A stretch of 48,867 nucleotides of DNA, from contig CAJVPP010000096.1 in assembly GCA_910592005.1 (NCBI GenBank), forward strand, positions 1 through 48,867, in the 5' to 3' direction. The notes under the pieces were generated by a model. That model saw only the letters and a list, made by a program, of their open reading frames with translations. It searched no databases and was not told where the DNA came from. The position numbers and the translations under genes are program-made. Source of the DNA: Funneliformis mosseae. Its lineage: Eukaryota; Glomeromycota; Glomeromycetes; Glomerales; Glomeraceae. Of this stretch, positions 24,300-36,960 are shown in pieces; the stretch's first letter is position 1, and each line of letters opens with the position of its first letter.

Positions 24300-27200
24300 T
24301 ACTATTTGATATAACTTCTTGTAAAGAGTAGATGGTACTATGCCTTTGATAAAGTCTACAAAGTAGAAAGAGGAATGATTTGATCAAGATTTCAAATGTT
24401 TATGAATTATAGATGAGGGATAAAATTCTTTAATAATAGTTAAAACTTAGATGAAACTATATTAAAATCATAATAAGGGATACGATGAAATCTATTCAAT
24501 ATAATAAAAGCTAAAACTGTTGAAACTATATTAAAAATATAGAAAAGGGTATGACGAAATTATTTTAAGGAGGTTTCAGCAGGCATCTATATTATAAATA
24601 TAATCTTTGAAATATTAAAATAAGGATTAAACTTAGTCAGTATTAAAAGAGAAAGGTAATGATATCCAAAAATATGTCATTAATTTAATATAAAATAGCC
24701 TAACATTGCTAAATATACTCAAAAATTTTTAAACTAATCATGCATTTAGGATAAGATCACAATGAATTATATAATTTAAGATAATATTATTTGAGAACCT
24801 TAAGTGTTAGAAGAAGTTCTAATAAGAGCTTGACTTTGAATTTGCAGATAGAGAATAATTTATATGATATAACTGAGGTACTTTTATTATCATTTAAAAT
24901 AAAAGTAGTGCTAGTTTAGTCCACTTTTAATGAAGAATATTTATGAAAGTGTGAAAGTATTATTATATTATAAAAATCAATAGAATTAAGTAAGTTTTTG
25001 ATAAATTGTCTTGGTAGTATTAATATTTCATAGTCATCATAATTAAGGATATAATCATAACCTAATATTGATAATATAATGGTTGTGGAGAGACATATTA
25101 CTTTGATAAGTCAATCAACTTTATTGTTGTAGTAATTATAAGTGTAAGCTTTAACCTTGCGTAGTATAATTATAATATTTCTGTCTTTAAGTAGGCGGAA
25201 TAGTAAATATCAAATTAGATAATAGTTAATTTTGAATGTGAGGTTATAAGTAGAAGCATATGAAAGGAAATAATTCATTTTTGAATAAAAGGAAATAGTA
25301 ACTTATAAATCTGTAAAAATATTAATATGAGTGTTAACTGGTAAAACAAAAATTACAGCTAAGACTGATACTAGTTCTGCTAAAAAAAAAAAGATAGTTA
25401 AGAGAAAAAACTTCAATATAAAATGAAAGATTAGCTAATTGTGAATACAAAGTTGACAAATTATTTAGTTGAGTTACTATATTCACAATAAATATATTAG
25501 AAGAAAAAATAAAATTAGAAGAAAAAAAAGGTTCTAAATTAAAGTTTAAGTCTAAAAATAATTTATAATTAAAGAGAGCTATTTCAAAAATCATGTAAAG
25601 GGACAAAAGACAAAGATAGCTAATGTTATAAATTGGTAATATGTGTAAAAATGAATATAAAAGAAGTGGTATTTTAACAAATCATGACGCATTTTTATTT
25701 CTTATATTAAAGGGTATAAATGTAGTATTATTATTAATAAAGCAGTTATTGCATACAATAAAAGTTGTTTTCCATAAAACTTCCACTTAAAAATGAAAAT
25801 GTTGAATAATATTGACTTCAATTTTAAGTATTTTGTTAACTATAGATGAGTTGGAAGAAAAATGCTATCTAACTGTGAAATGTGATTCAAATTATATTGT
25901 TATGTAGGTGTTGGAATTATGGTGGAATATTTCTATTAGAATTATTATGTAATAGTATATTTTGAAGTTCAATAAATTAAGTTAGTGATATTAGAAGGAT
26001 GAGAGTGGTAGATGAATACTTAGAGTCTGGTAGTATAAATAGGACTATTCTATCTGAAGTAGTTATCTGATTGATAAAAGATTCTTCTTCCTTAATTTGT
26101 TAGTATTATAGGAAGATATTGATCCAAAAGATCATATGACATATGTGACTAAAAAATATATTGACTGCGTTATGTTAGATAATGAAGACAGCGAATATAA
26201 GAAAAATAAATTAAACAAAGATTATGTGAAAACCCAGAAGTCACTAGAAAATTCTATTATATTATTAATCATTTTGTATTATTAATCATTTATTATTTAT
26301 AATCAATTAGTATTTTATTTATTTATATTAGCAAATTTAGTATAAATATGATAGTTTGAGGACTTGGTTAAGGCGAACAATATATTAAGTAATAATAAAT
26401 AGTAGTAGATAACAAGAGATAATAATTTGTAAACAATTGGAACTCAATTAGTTTTTATTACCAACAAGATAAATACTAATAATAATTATATGTTAACAAA
26501 TATAATTGTAGTGAATTCCTTATCCTTTAATAAAATTCTAAAAGTTTATTTTAAATTTACACTATTATTTGAAGTAATAATTATTTGTAAACCTTTCAGA
26601 GCTTTTCCTAAAAGTATCAAATAAAAGCTAAATCCCTTTGTTAATCTTGTATTAATACTAATTTTCAATCATTAATATTGTAAGATAACAGTTAGCATAT
26701 TTTCTATATGATATAAGACCATATATATTTAGTAGCAGAAAATGTCTTTTAACTATATCATTATCATTTGTTTAACTATTTGTAATCATAATATTAAAAG
26801 ACTTTAAATTTGATAATAAAGCAGATCACCAGTCTTTGAATTTATAGAAAAAATCATATAGCCAAGTAGTAAGTAATGATTAGACTAGCTATTTATTAAT
26901 TTAAAGTTAGTAACTACAGATCAATGTAATGGTTTCCAATAAGCCTTTATCATTAATCATCTTCATAAAATTAGAGACTTTTGCCTAAATTTGTACAGAA
27001 AATAGATGAATTATATTATAAAATAACGAAGAGTGAATTATAGTTACTAAGATGCTTTTAGTTATATTCATTACTGATTAAAAAATTTTTTCTGTATGAT
27101 CTCATGATTTTGTTACAAAATTTGTAATCTAAGAAGATCAATTATATATAGTATAAAATACGTGATAATAGGATTAAGTTAAAAATGATTTTGAGTTATT

Positions 27201-30200
27201 GTTTATGATATATTTATTCTTTATAATCAGAGTAGCAACAGCCATCTCATTTTATACTTATTGACATATAAATGAGCTGTTTAGTAATAATAAGATCTAA
27301 ATATTCAAATAATAAGTTAAATATTTGGGATTTAAGAGCCTAATCCATTCTTCATTGTGGGTAAATCTAAAATATATCAGATTATTAATAGGAATTGAAG
27401 TAAAAAGAACTGATTTATCCCAGTTAATAAAGATACTATTGAGTTCTTAAAAGTCATCTGTAATAGACAAAATTGATTCTAAGTCTTCTTTAGATTTACT
27501 GATCTATAGTATATTATCCATGAAGACAAGTGTGAATATATTCATTAAAACTGAAATCATAGTCAAAAAATTAATATTAGGATATTATTCTGCTATAAGA
27601 TCATAACTAAATGTTATACTTTAAATGTAACATAATAAGAAATTATAATAAATATACTATAAAATAAAAAAAATAATTTTCCTTTGATCAATTCCCAAAA
27701 ATATAGGATATAAATCAGTATTTTCATATGCTGTAAAAATCTAATTGAAATGATTTGAGAAAAGTGAAGCAACAAAGTTCAAAAAAGCACATAGAAGTTT
27801 GAGATAATTAAATGCTTGAAGAAGCATTACTAAATTAACATAATTATATGCTTTGAATATATTCTGAAATAATGTCTAAAGATATTTATTGTCATTAAAA
27901 AGGTAATCGTATTTAATATTATCTAAGATATATATTAGTTCAAAGGTAAGCAAAAAGATAATCTAGCAAAGTTATGATATTTAAAAACATTTTCTTTTGA
28001 TAAGGTATCTAAGAGGTATTTATTGATTAATTTAACTAATACTTTTTATAGGCATTCTAATAATGTAATCAGACGAGTATTATTGAGATTGTATTTTCAT
28101 AATTTAGGCTTAAAAATCAGATATACAAAAGTAAGATTTCATCAATTGATATACAAAAAGTATTAAGTAGGTACAGGTAATTATTCAAAATATTATGTTT
28201 ATTCTAGAATCTAAATATTTTAACATTTCATTGAAAACCTTGGAAGGACCAGATGCTTTGTTATTAAGTAATGTTTTAAGAAGGCTGTACCATTTATTTT
28301 CATTTAGCAGATCCATCAAGTAATCATAAATTGAATTGTTTACAAAAGGAAATATTCATACTAAGGTTTCCATTTATTTGTGAGTATCATAAAGTGGTAA
28401 TATGTACTAGTATTCTGTTAAAAATATTAGTTTGCCTCTCATTTAGCTTCATCTGTAGATGTGAGTTAGCTAAAATTATTTGTAAAATTATTTAAATATC
28501 AATCAAAAATAATTGTATGATATTTTCTATTAAGAATAGAATCAAACATCTTCAATTGATTGTCATGAAAATTTTCATATTATAGTTTCAGCACTGCTTT
28601 GATTTGTTTGGATTTATATTTGTCTTCTTCAAGTCTGATAATAATTATGTGTACTTTATTCAAATCAGATAGAACTGACTTCATATAAGTGAAATTTTAT
28701 AATGAAGGTGAGATAATAGTAGATCAGAAAAGCTCATATTGTGTTATTAAGAGGGATAAGTTTTTGGTAAAATATCAACCAATTATTTAGAACAGTAGAT
28801 ATGCGAAGACCTTTTTTGGTTAATCACTGAAATTTTTGAATGGATACAATTTGTTTGTATATGTTTTTTAAAAGGCAAGGTCATAAATCTTTAGAGTAAG
28901 CTGATAAATGTTGAATCAGTATATATTATTAGTAACTTTAACTATACATCCTTAAATAAGGTCCCAGAAGAAATTTAAGGCCTTTTTTAAGTGTAATTTA
29001 TCAGAGGTTAAATTCAATAATTGGTAACTATTTGCAAAAGTATTCACTCTTTTAGAAAAGTTATTCTAAGATTTATTATCTATAAGGTCATATATATAAG
29101 ATTTTTTGTGATTTAGTTTTGGATTTAGTGGTAATAGTGATCTTAGCTATGCTAATATTGGTAAAAACAATTTAATAATCTGAGATGTGGAAGTCTACCA
29201 TTGTGATGTCTGTAGTATTTATGCTTGCTGCTATAAATGATGAGCAGTAGATGTGATCAATCCTAGTAGGTTAGTATTTAGCAGAATAAAAAAAGGATGG
29301 GAAGTATTGATTAATATTATCATGAAAAAGGTGAATACATTAAAGAGTTGCAATTCATCTAATTGTGAGAAAACTAAATTAGCATGAGGCATATTACTGG
29401 ATCAATCTAAAATAACATTAAAATCTCCTATTAAAATAACTTTCATGTTGTGATCCTATGCTTCAGTAATTAGGTTTGTGACATCTTTATACGTTTGCTT
29501 GTATAAAGTCTGATTTGAACTTGATATGTAGCAGTTTAAGAGGCGAATCTGAAATCTATTATGAAATTAGAAATTAACATAAATAATATAATCATATTTC
29601 CATCATGTTTATAAATGTGATTAGCAAATTATTTTTTTATCAGAAGTTCAACACTTATATCAGATGACTAAGTATTATTATCAAAATTAAAAAAGAAAAT
29701 AAAATGAGAGGATGTTGATTTGTTAAAACTTAAGATATTATTATTCAATTTAAAGTTTGTTTCTTGGATTTCAATAATGTCTAGTTTATTAAAATTATAT
29801 AAATTAATTAATAATTGTTATATATGTGGCTAAAGAAAAGAATAAATATTATGCATTGTGATATTAATATGAAATGATAAAATAGTCAAAGAGTTATCTA
29901 TAAATTGTTATTATTATTAGTATTTTTTGAATACTTGAGCTGCTGAGACCAGCCCTATTATCACTATTATTATAATCAATCATTAAGTATCTAGGAGAAG
30001 GTGGGGTAAATACTTTATTAATATTTTTAGTATAGTTAGATAGTAGGACCACTTCGGCTATATTAATAAATATATCAGAGCTAAGCTTAAGTTAAATCTG
30101 AAGTAAATGCTGCATATTTGTGATAGTTAAACTAAGTTTTAGGAAGTTGTCTTTTAAGTTAGTTTTTAATAAAGCATTTTCTTCTTTAAGATTAGCAATT

Positions 30201-30620
30201 TCAGCAACCTATTTCTTTATGATATTATCTTTAATATTAGGGCTAGCTACATATGTATTTTCTTCTGTTTCTATGCTATCTTCATTAAAAGCTTTGTTAA
30301 ATAGCTCAGCTTAATAAAGTAAATTATATCAATATTGAGAATAGACTTAACAGCTGTTATTCATTTAATAGTAAAGTGCAAGATCCATTTTAGCTAATTG
30401 GCCTGCAATGGTTTCAAGTTGATTAGAAATTTTAGTGAATATATCAGGTTATTCTAATTAACCATTATTATCATGTAGTTGATAGTAATCATATTTATAG
30501 TCATCTATCTAAGAACTAATATGCATGAATACTTACATCTAAGGTTTTCTTTTTCTTATTATTAATCAGTTTTTTAGTGTTAATGAGGTATATTAGGGTT
30601 ATTTAGACTATTAGCTTTTT
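24300..30620 (-). pseudogene. LINE ORF2: coiled-coil leader, endonuclease, reverse transcriptase, RNase H-like
   Basis: On the minus strand the leader reads 'DDYKYDYYQLHDNNGQ' near 30510-30458 and 'IANLKEENALLK', a coiled coil, near 30210-30170. The endonuclease shows 'DIIEIQETNF' (about 29790-29752), 'GDFNVILD' (about 29432-29402) and 'RIDHIY' (about 29275-29245). The reverse transcriptase shows 'NNKASGPSKV' (about 28285-28240), 'GIDQ' (about 27697-27684) and 'VFMDN' (about 27530-27515), where the catalytic pair should be DD; the second Asp is Asn, a G-to-A change. Downstream 'AKVSNFMKMINDKGLL' fits the post-RT part. Probable RNase H lies near 26300-25500 but is poorly readable. Many TAA, TAG and TGA codons interrupt the frame. 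It cannot encode an active protein. Confidence 0.7.
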
Positions 30621-31129
30621 GGTAGATTGTTATTTGATTATTTGTATTTATTCTGTAATAGTTTATTAGTCACTATTATAATAGTTTCGTAACTTTAAAT
30701 AAAATCTTAAAAGGGTAAATAAAATTAAGACAATTACTCAAGAAATCATAGATGAGGATTTACAATAATATCGAAAAATTATTTTTAATATAATACACAT
30801 GATATAAATACAAAATAAATACAAAAATAAAGATATTTCAGAGATTATGCTTCAGAGACTCTAAGTCAATACAGCGAATCAATACAATATTATATAATAA
30901 GTTCAATAACAAAAAGATTGCACAAATGCAAAGGGTCACAGATAATTTATAACAGTTTCAAAGGGTTTGCAAAGGATAAGTTTTATATTTGGTTAATTAT
31001 ACTCCTTTATTAATATATAAGTTTAGTATCTAAAAGATTAACATCTCGTCAGTGCTGAAACTCAAAAAAAATACAGAGATATTTATACATGTTGAATAAA
31101 TAATAAAATAAACTAAACTAAATATATTG

Positions 31130-31350
31130 AAGGAAATAAAATTGCTATTTCACTAGGCAATAAAGTTGCTGTGTCAATAAAATTACCAGATCTGCAGGTA
31201 ACTAAATGAACATCTATAATCTACGTGATTATTAAAGGCAATAAAATTGATATCTAAGAATTTGCATAATTGATCGATGGCAATAAAATTGACATAATAA
31301 TCTTCATAAAAGATCTATATGACAATAAAATTAACTTCATATTTTACTAA
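31130..31350 (-). repeat. Irregular CAATTTTATTGCC repeats inside the LINE
   Basis: On the plus strand GGCAATAAAATTG or close variants occur about six times at uneven spacing (20-65 bases). They lie between the two putative LINE ORFs. No coding frame covers them. Confidence 0.45.
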
Positions 31351-31399
31351 TTAAATCTATTTAAAATTTTACCCGTCACAATGCAATTAGTTTAGGCTT

Positions 31400-32211
31400 A
31401 TTGATTAGGATTCTGTAATTACAAATTGTATAAGTTAGAATCTTTAATAAAGCTATTATATTTTATGGTCTCTTAAAGTTGATCTTTTCTTGTAGTAATT
31501 TTATGATTAATGATTAGAAGTTTGATAAATGAAACACAATTTTGAATTTGAATTTGTTCAAATCAGTTTCTTTCTATCAAGGTAGAAAGTTTAACTATTT
31601 TTTGTAGTATTCATTGATTCTTTATCTTTAAAGTAGAATATAGTGTATTAGAAATTATAATAGTTAGCATATAATTTAGAAATAACTTAGGTGATAACCT
31701 CTACTACATTACCGATCGAAATCAAGTGACGTCTATTAGTATTTAAAGATAAGTTGATAAGTTTAAGAAAAAACTAGAATTTCTTTTGAATGTCTTTATT
31801 TATTATAGTACAAGAGTAAATTCGAATGAGATCTTTTAAGATAAATAGTTATTTAGTTTATTAAAAATGATCATATCTATTTTCTTCTTAAATGTAATGA
31901 TCACTTATTACCATAGATTTTTGGTAGATATGGTACATTTAGTGATCTTTTCAAAAAAGGAGAATATAGATCTTAAGTTTGATTCTGTAATAGAGATCAA
32001 GATTTTGTTATTCTGATCAACAATTTGAAAATATATTTATAGCTAGTTTAGTGATCAGAAATGAAAACGTGTTATTATTCAAATAAGAAATCTTAAATGT
32101 AATTGCATTATTAGCTTTATTGCACAAAGTAAACCTGATTTGAACAATTTTTTTATTAGTATTATCAGGATAAGTACATACTAAGACACTAATAAAAGAT
32201 GCATAATGCAA
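31400..32211 (-). pseudogene. Possible LINE ORF1 remnant
   Basis: The minus strand starts an open stretch at 32211 ('MHYASFISVLVCTYPDN', then 'RFTLCNKANNAITFKISYL') that stops after 64 codons. It continues in frame with stops at likely Gln and Trp codons through 'RRHLISIGNVVEVIT' near 31720. I do not recognise a domain. Its place upstream of the endonuclease/RT frame suggests an ORF1 protein. Confidence 0.35.
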
Positions 32212-32369
32212 TATAAAGATATCAAAAACCTTATTTTATTTTTTTTGATTCATTTTTGTTGGGTAGAATAGTTCTGCGATACAGTACAATAAAAAAAATT
32301 AGTATTGCATAATAGATTATTAAATAACTATTATATCTTAAAGTATATATTATCTCTTAAATAGTAGGA

Positions 32370-33130
32370 AATTGCAGACAAATTTGCCTGCAATTTTAAC
32401 CAGTTTTCATTAAATTTTAACTTAAAATTTTATTAATTAACCTAATTTTTTTTTTTGATTTTTATTTAGAATACAATATGAATTTTATTGTAAAAATATT
32501 ATTTTTTAAAAAGATTTAAAATAAAAATTAATTTATTAAGGTAAAACTTTTTGTATTATTAAAAATATATAATTTTTTATAAATTTTAAAATAAAATTTT
32601 ATTTTAAATTTTATATACTTATCTTAGTATTATAAAAATTATATATAATATATATTTTATCTTATTTTATATTATATTAAAATTTTTATTGAAGTTTCAA
32701 ATTTAAATTTTAACTTTTATATATAGCATAAATATATAAAATTGCAGGCAAATTTGCCTGCAATTTTAGCCAATTTCAATTAATTTTTAACTTATATTTC
32801 TACTAACTAACCTAAATTTTTTTTTTGATTTTTACTTAGATTATATTATTAACTTTACTATAAAAATATTATATTTTGAAAAAGTTTAAAACAAAAAAAT
32901 ATTTTATTAAGATGAAACTTCTTGTATTATTAAAAAATACAAAAAATTTTGAAATTTTTTTTTTATTAAAATTGTTTAAAGTAAATTATATAAGCAATTA
33001 TTATTTTTAAAATATTAATAATAATATATTTTAAATATTAAAAAAAAATTTAGGTTAATTAATAAAATGTTTAAATTAAAATTAATTAAAATTGGTTAAA
33101 ATTGCAGGCAAATTTGCCTGTAATTTTAGC
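32370..33130. repeat. Palindrome-ended inverted-repeat elements
   Basis: AAAATTGCAGGCAAA followed by its exact reverse complement makes a perfect 30-bp palindrome at about 32737-32766. Near-identical copies lie at about 32375-32402 and 33095-33124. The 70 bases after the middle copy (TTTTAGCCAATTTC...CCTAAATTT) recur inverted before the third copy, so about 32737-33124 is an inverted-repeat element with a palindrome in each end. The first copy starts a second, incomplete unit of about 365 bp in direct order. No coding frame is present. Confidence 0.7.
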
Positions 33131-33449
33131 TAACAGATTAAGATAAATCATTGAAAATTTGTCTCAAATCATTAAAACTATGCTAGAAGAATTGCAATAT
33201 TTTTTTTAATAATAAGTTAGAAAAAGAAACATACAGATATAATATATCTTCATCACGAAAGAACCTGAAAAAAAAATAAAATTGGAAATTTAATAATCAA
33301 AAAAAAAAAATAATGTAAAAAAGAAATGGAGAAAAAAAAAATTATCTATCACATACTAGAAAAATATCAACTATTGCTGCAATCTGAAGTTATCAAAAAC
33401 TAATTGAAAACAAAATAATCCAAATTTTTAAAAAAAAATAAATAAATAA

Positions 33450-33870
33450 ATAATTAAGATAACTTACCCATGCTAACAATCTAATTAGATAGCTTCAAGA
33501 TCTACTCGCATCCCTTTCTAATCTAGAAGAATTTTTTCGTCTGGTTTCTCAGAAAAAAATTCTTTTTCTCTGATAATATTACAAAGTTTTCTTAATTAGG
33601 AACCTTTATTTTCAAGACTTTTTCTCCTATTTTAATAATTTTCTCTTCAAATTTATAAACTCTATTTTGGAATTTTTCTGAACTACTGAAAGCAGTTTGT
33701 AAATTTTTTAAGTTTTGTATTTTATTTCAACCTTTGGTATATTCATTATCAATAAAGTTTTTTTACCAAAAATTTTGTAAAGATTGGTCATGTCTTGACT
33801 TACATTTCAACTATCTTTATATTTATCGTTCAATTTTTGTTATGTAAGCATAAAGATAAAACATATACTA
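33450..33870 (-). pseudogene. Unrecognised coding remnant with coiled-coil character
   Basis: The minus strand gives one frame with 'NLQTAFSSSEKFQNRVYKF', 'EEKIIKIGEKVLKIKV', 'ENFVILSEKKNFF' and 'IVSMG' followed by GTAAGT, a good splice donor near 33470. Stops in the frame again sit where Gln would fit. It reads like a heptad-rich protein segment. The family is unknown; it may belong to the neighbouring retroelement. Confidence 0.4.
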
Positions 33871-35211
33871 ATCAAAAATTAAATTTTAAATTAGTACATA
33901 AATATCAACAATAAACATTTTTTTTCATCTTATTTAATTCCTAGATTTTGTTATTTTGACATAAAATTCAATCAAGCATTCCTTATAATTTTTTAATACT
34001 ATTGATACCTCACTATATAAACATTCTATATATTATTATAATATCAGTAACGCTATCCACCATAAGAAAAATTAAAGAATTTTAACCCTAATAAATAGGT
34101 TTACGAAATTCTTGAAAGACACTTTGAAAAATTAACTGTTATTAAATTAGGTTTGTGAAGTTAATACTATAATGTAAACCTATCATATATTTGAATATTA
34201 TTATCATAAATTTCAGTATTGTAATATATTAAAAAATTAGAAAAATTTAATAAATGATATTTTTTATTATTAGAAAAAATTAAGAAAAAAATTTAAAAAT
34301 TTTATTATTATTATTAAATTTTTTTTTTATAAACTGATAAAACTTGATCTTGGTAAAAAATCTATAATAATATATAGTTAGCTTAGATGCTGATAAATCC
34401 TTAATTTTTTATGATCAACATTAAATTTTCAAAATTGCAGATAAATTTGCCTGCAAAACTGTTGAAGGGATAGGTTGATCAATTTTTCAAAGATGATCAA
34501 AATATTTCTATACTTTTATTTTAACAAAATCTTTATAGAAAGAAATTGATATATTGATATAAAATAATAGAAAAAATATATTATTAGATTTTAAAAGATC
34601 ACCTAAAAATATATTTAAATATAATGATAAATATAAGGTAAAAGAATAAGTAAATTAGTTTTTTTATTTTTAATACTTTTGGTAAAATCTAAATTATCTG
34701 ATAAATATAAAATTGTATTTATAGTAAGTATTTTAATTATTTTAAATTTATATTTTAAAATCATAAATTAAATTTATAGATATATTAAAAGATACAATAA
34801 ATTTGTTATAGCTACTTATTTATGCATGAAAACAAATTTTAAAAAAAGAGATTATGATTATTGAAAGAAAATTATAATTATATTTCAAAGTAAGTATATA
34901 AATATATTATTTACTATAAAATTGATAAATCATTCTTTATTTATATATATAATTATAATAATTATATAAGAATTAATCAAAAAAATTGATCAAATATATT
35001 TTAATAACTTTTCATTATTTATTATATATAGTTGAATATATTAAAGATTTAGTTTTTGTAAAGGATATTGGTAATTTCTAATAAAAAGAATATATAAAAT
35101 GCTAATTTCATTAATTAAATCATAAATATATTTTTATGTAAATTTTTAGAATAAATTTATTTTAAATGAATAATTTAATTATTTAAATTATAAAACAAAA
35201 TTTTATGAATA
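33871..35211. other. AT-rich DNA, no supported gene
   Basis: Apart from the palindromic arm at 34431-34472 I see only A and T runs and no readable frame on either strand. Confidence 0.5.
34431..34472 (-). repeat. Right arm of the long-range inverted repeat
   Basis: AAAATTGCAGATAAATTTGC then CTGCAAAACTGTTGAAGGGATA. It combines the palindrome core shared with 32370-33130 and the TATCCCTTCAAC end shared with 21537-21580. The sequence just outside is GGTTGATC; the left arm is preceded by TTTATG, so only TA could be a shared target site. Confidence 0.5.
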
Positions 35212-35213
35212 TA

Positions 35214-36531
35214 CAGTCCCTGGTGAAAAGAATGGTGGTGGAAGACTGCATTTATTTTAGGCTACGGTTTCACTACTTTTCAGATTTAGGTATTTGTTTA
35301 TATGTCCAAATCGGATATTAGAATCTGAATTAAAAAGGTAAGTTAAAAAAATAAGGTTTTTTATTTGTTTTTATTTTGATTTCCTTTTTGAAACTATGCC
35401 AAGTTCTTTAAAAATACAAAGAAATTCTGTTAAGTCACTTTGGGACCAAAAAGTGTATAATGCAAAGAAAATTTCTAATCGATTGTGCATTCCTTTGCGC
35501 ACATGTGAACGATATGTCAGTTTACTAAATAAAACTGGCAAAATTTCTATTGGTCACTCTTCTAGCTGTTCAAAAAAATTGGCTTCAAATCAATGCCGCC
35601 ATATTGGAAAAATTCTACAACATAATCATTTTATTACAGTAGGCGAAATTAAGGTAAAATTAAAAGAAAAAGATCCTAATCTTAATGTCAGTAAACGTAC
35701 AATACGTCATGAGCTCAACAATCTTGGAATTGTTTCTGTTCTTTCAAGAAAGGTTCCTCTCTTGACCCAAAAAGCGAAGGAATTTTGTTTGTCTTGAACA
35801 CATGATCATTCGTGATACAACTGAAAAAAAGTTATTTTTTCTGATGAAACAACACTTCAGATGTTTAGAAATACCATGTGTGCATGGTCTTATAATGCAG
35901 AATCAATTGCCTTATAGTAAAGCACCCATTCAAGGTTTATGTTTGAGCAGCGATTAGTGCTAAAGGAAAAATCAGCATTCATTTGTTTACTGAAAATTTA
36001 GATCATTATTTGTATCGAAAAATCTTAGATGACTATCTGTATAATAATGTGGATATATTATACAGACGTGGCTGGATCTTTTAACAAGATAATAACCCAA
36101 AATACACTTCACATGATGTTCAAGAGGACTTAAAAAAACATCTTTCAGGATGAGTTCTTTCTTGACCTTCATACAGCCCAGACTTGAACCCTATTGAAAA
36201 TGTATGGGCTGTATTAAAGAAAAAGGTGGAGAAAAAGATCAAGTATTTAGTAGCAAAAAAAAATACATTACCTGCAATGTATTCCTTAATACAATTTGGT
36301 AGGAATAGGATGATCTTGATGACACCATGTTACTTTAGTGTATCAAGAGCATGCCAAGCTGGATTAAAGCATGTATCAATGCAGAAGGAGGACACACCAA
36401 ATATTAATTAATAATATAAAAGTTGTTGTTAGTATTATTCTTATAAATAATAAAAAAAATATATATATATTAAAATAAAGGTTGTACATACTGTCGAAAT
36501 ATGTTTCCGTCATTCTTTTCACCAGGGACTG
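35214..36531 (+). mobile_element. Complete Tc1/mariner element with TIRs and TA target site
   Basis: Both ends begin CAGTCCCTGGTGAAAAGAAT (a perfect 21-bp terminal inverted repeat when the next base is included). TA stands directly outside on both sides (35212-35213 and 36532-36533), the standard Tc1/mariner duplication. The 1318-bp length suits one transposase gene. The ends are intact although the gene is not, so the copy could only be moved by a transposase made elsewhere. Confidence 0.93.
35396..36414 (+). pseudogene. Tc1/mariner transposase, inactivated
   Basis: An intact open frame of 133 codons (35396-35797) covers the helix-turn-helix DNA-binding region. After it the catalytic domain is readable: 'KKVIFSDETT' with the first Asp, 'SIHLFTENLD', 'QQDNNPKYTS' with the second Asp (the first Q is TAA), and 'PDLNPIENVW' with the Glu. 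I count 35 residues between the second Asp and the Glu. TGA occurs where Trp is expected at several sites ('S-W-T', 'N-W-KK', 'V-W-AAIS', 'LS-W-PS'), and TAG stands at the Trp of 'EWDDLD'. Frame changes occur near 35905 and near an A-run at about 36260. 'DNNPKYTS' against the usual DNDPKHTS shows G-to-A and C-to-T missense. The C-terminus ends 'GGHTKY' and a TAA. Confidence 0.88.
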
Positions 36532-36807
36532 TATTTATCCTAAAAAAAAAAAAAAAAAAATAATTATTTTATAAAGTTTATACTTCTTTTATATAAAGGA
36601 TATAAAATTTTATTTTCTATTAAAAAAAATATGTTTTAACTTTAGTAACATTAAAAAATTTAAAAGAAGCTTATTTGTTATTTATGATTTAAATACCAAT
36701 TAAATTTAAATAATATTTTTTATTCAATATATATATAATAATATTTTGCTAAATAATTAACATAATACATATATATTTATAGATATCTTTAAGTATAATA
36801 AAATATG

Positions 36808-36960
36808 AGCTCTTTGTAATAAAAAGGACGAAAACTACCAAAAAAATTTTTTTGAGTTAATGTTAAATCTGAACTTATTTTATTAAAAAAATAATATTTA
36901 GTTTATAAAGCAAAAAAAATTTTTTTTGGTAGTTTTTTCCCTTTCTATTGCAAAAAACCC
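36808..36960. mobile_element. 153-bp MITE with inverted ends
   Basis: The left end (CTCTTTGTAATAAAAAGGAC...AAAACTACC then an A-run and T-run) and the reverse complement of the right end (TTTTTTGCAATAGAAAGGG...AAAAACTACC then A-run and T-run) match over about 45 bases. ATAT flanks both sides, consistent with a short AT-rich target duplication. There is no coding content. Differences are mostly C/T and G/A. The family is not assigned. Confidence 0.65.

Larger units (their letters stand above)
23870..32300 (-). mobile_element. Degraded non-LTR (LINE) retrotransposon
   Basis: Read on the minus strand this region gives, in order, a possible first ORF (about 32211-31400), a spacer with repeated CAATTTTATTGCC units, a coiled-coil leader, an apurinic-type endonuclease, a reverse transcriptase and an RNase H-like end, then a 3' tail. 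The tail on the minus strand has TTTAATAAAG close to its end near 23880, and I place the 3' end there. The 5' end is uncertain. Frames hold for long stretches once stops at probable Gln and Trp codons are passed over. Such LINEs with this protein order are, to my knowledge, abundant in Rhizophagus genomes. Confidence 0.7.

Noticed and set aside
30120..30314. Plus-strand open frame of 64 codons
   Set aside because: It is the antisense shadow of the LINE coiled-coil leader ('AELFNKAF', 'NLKEENALLK') on the minus strand.
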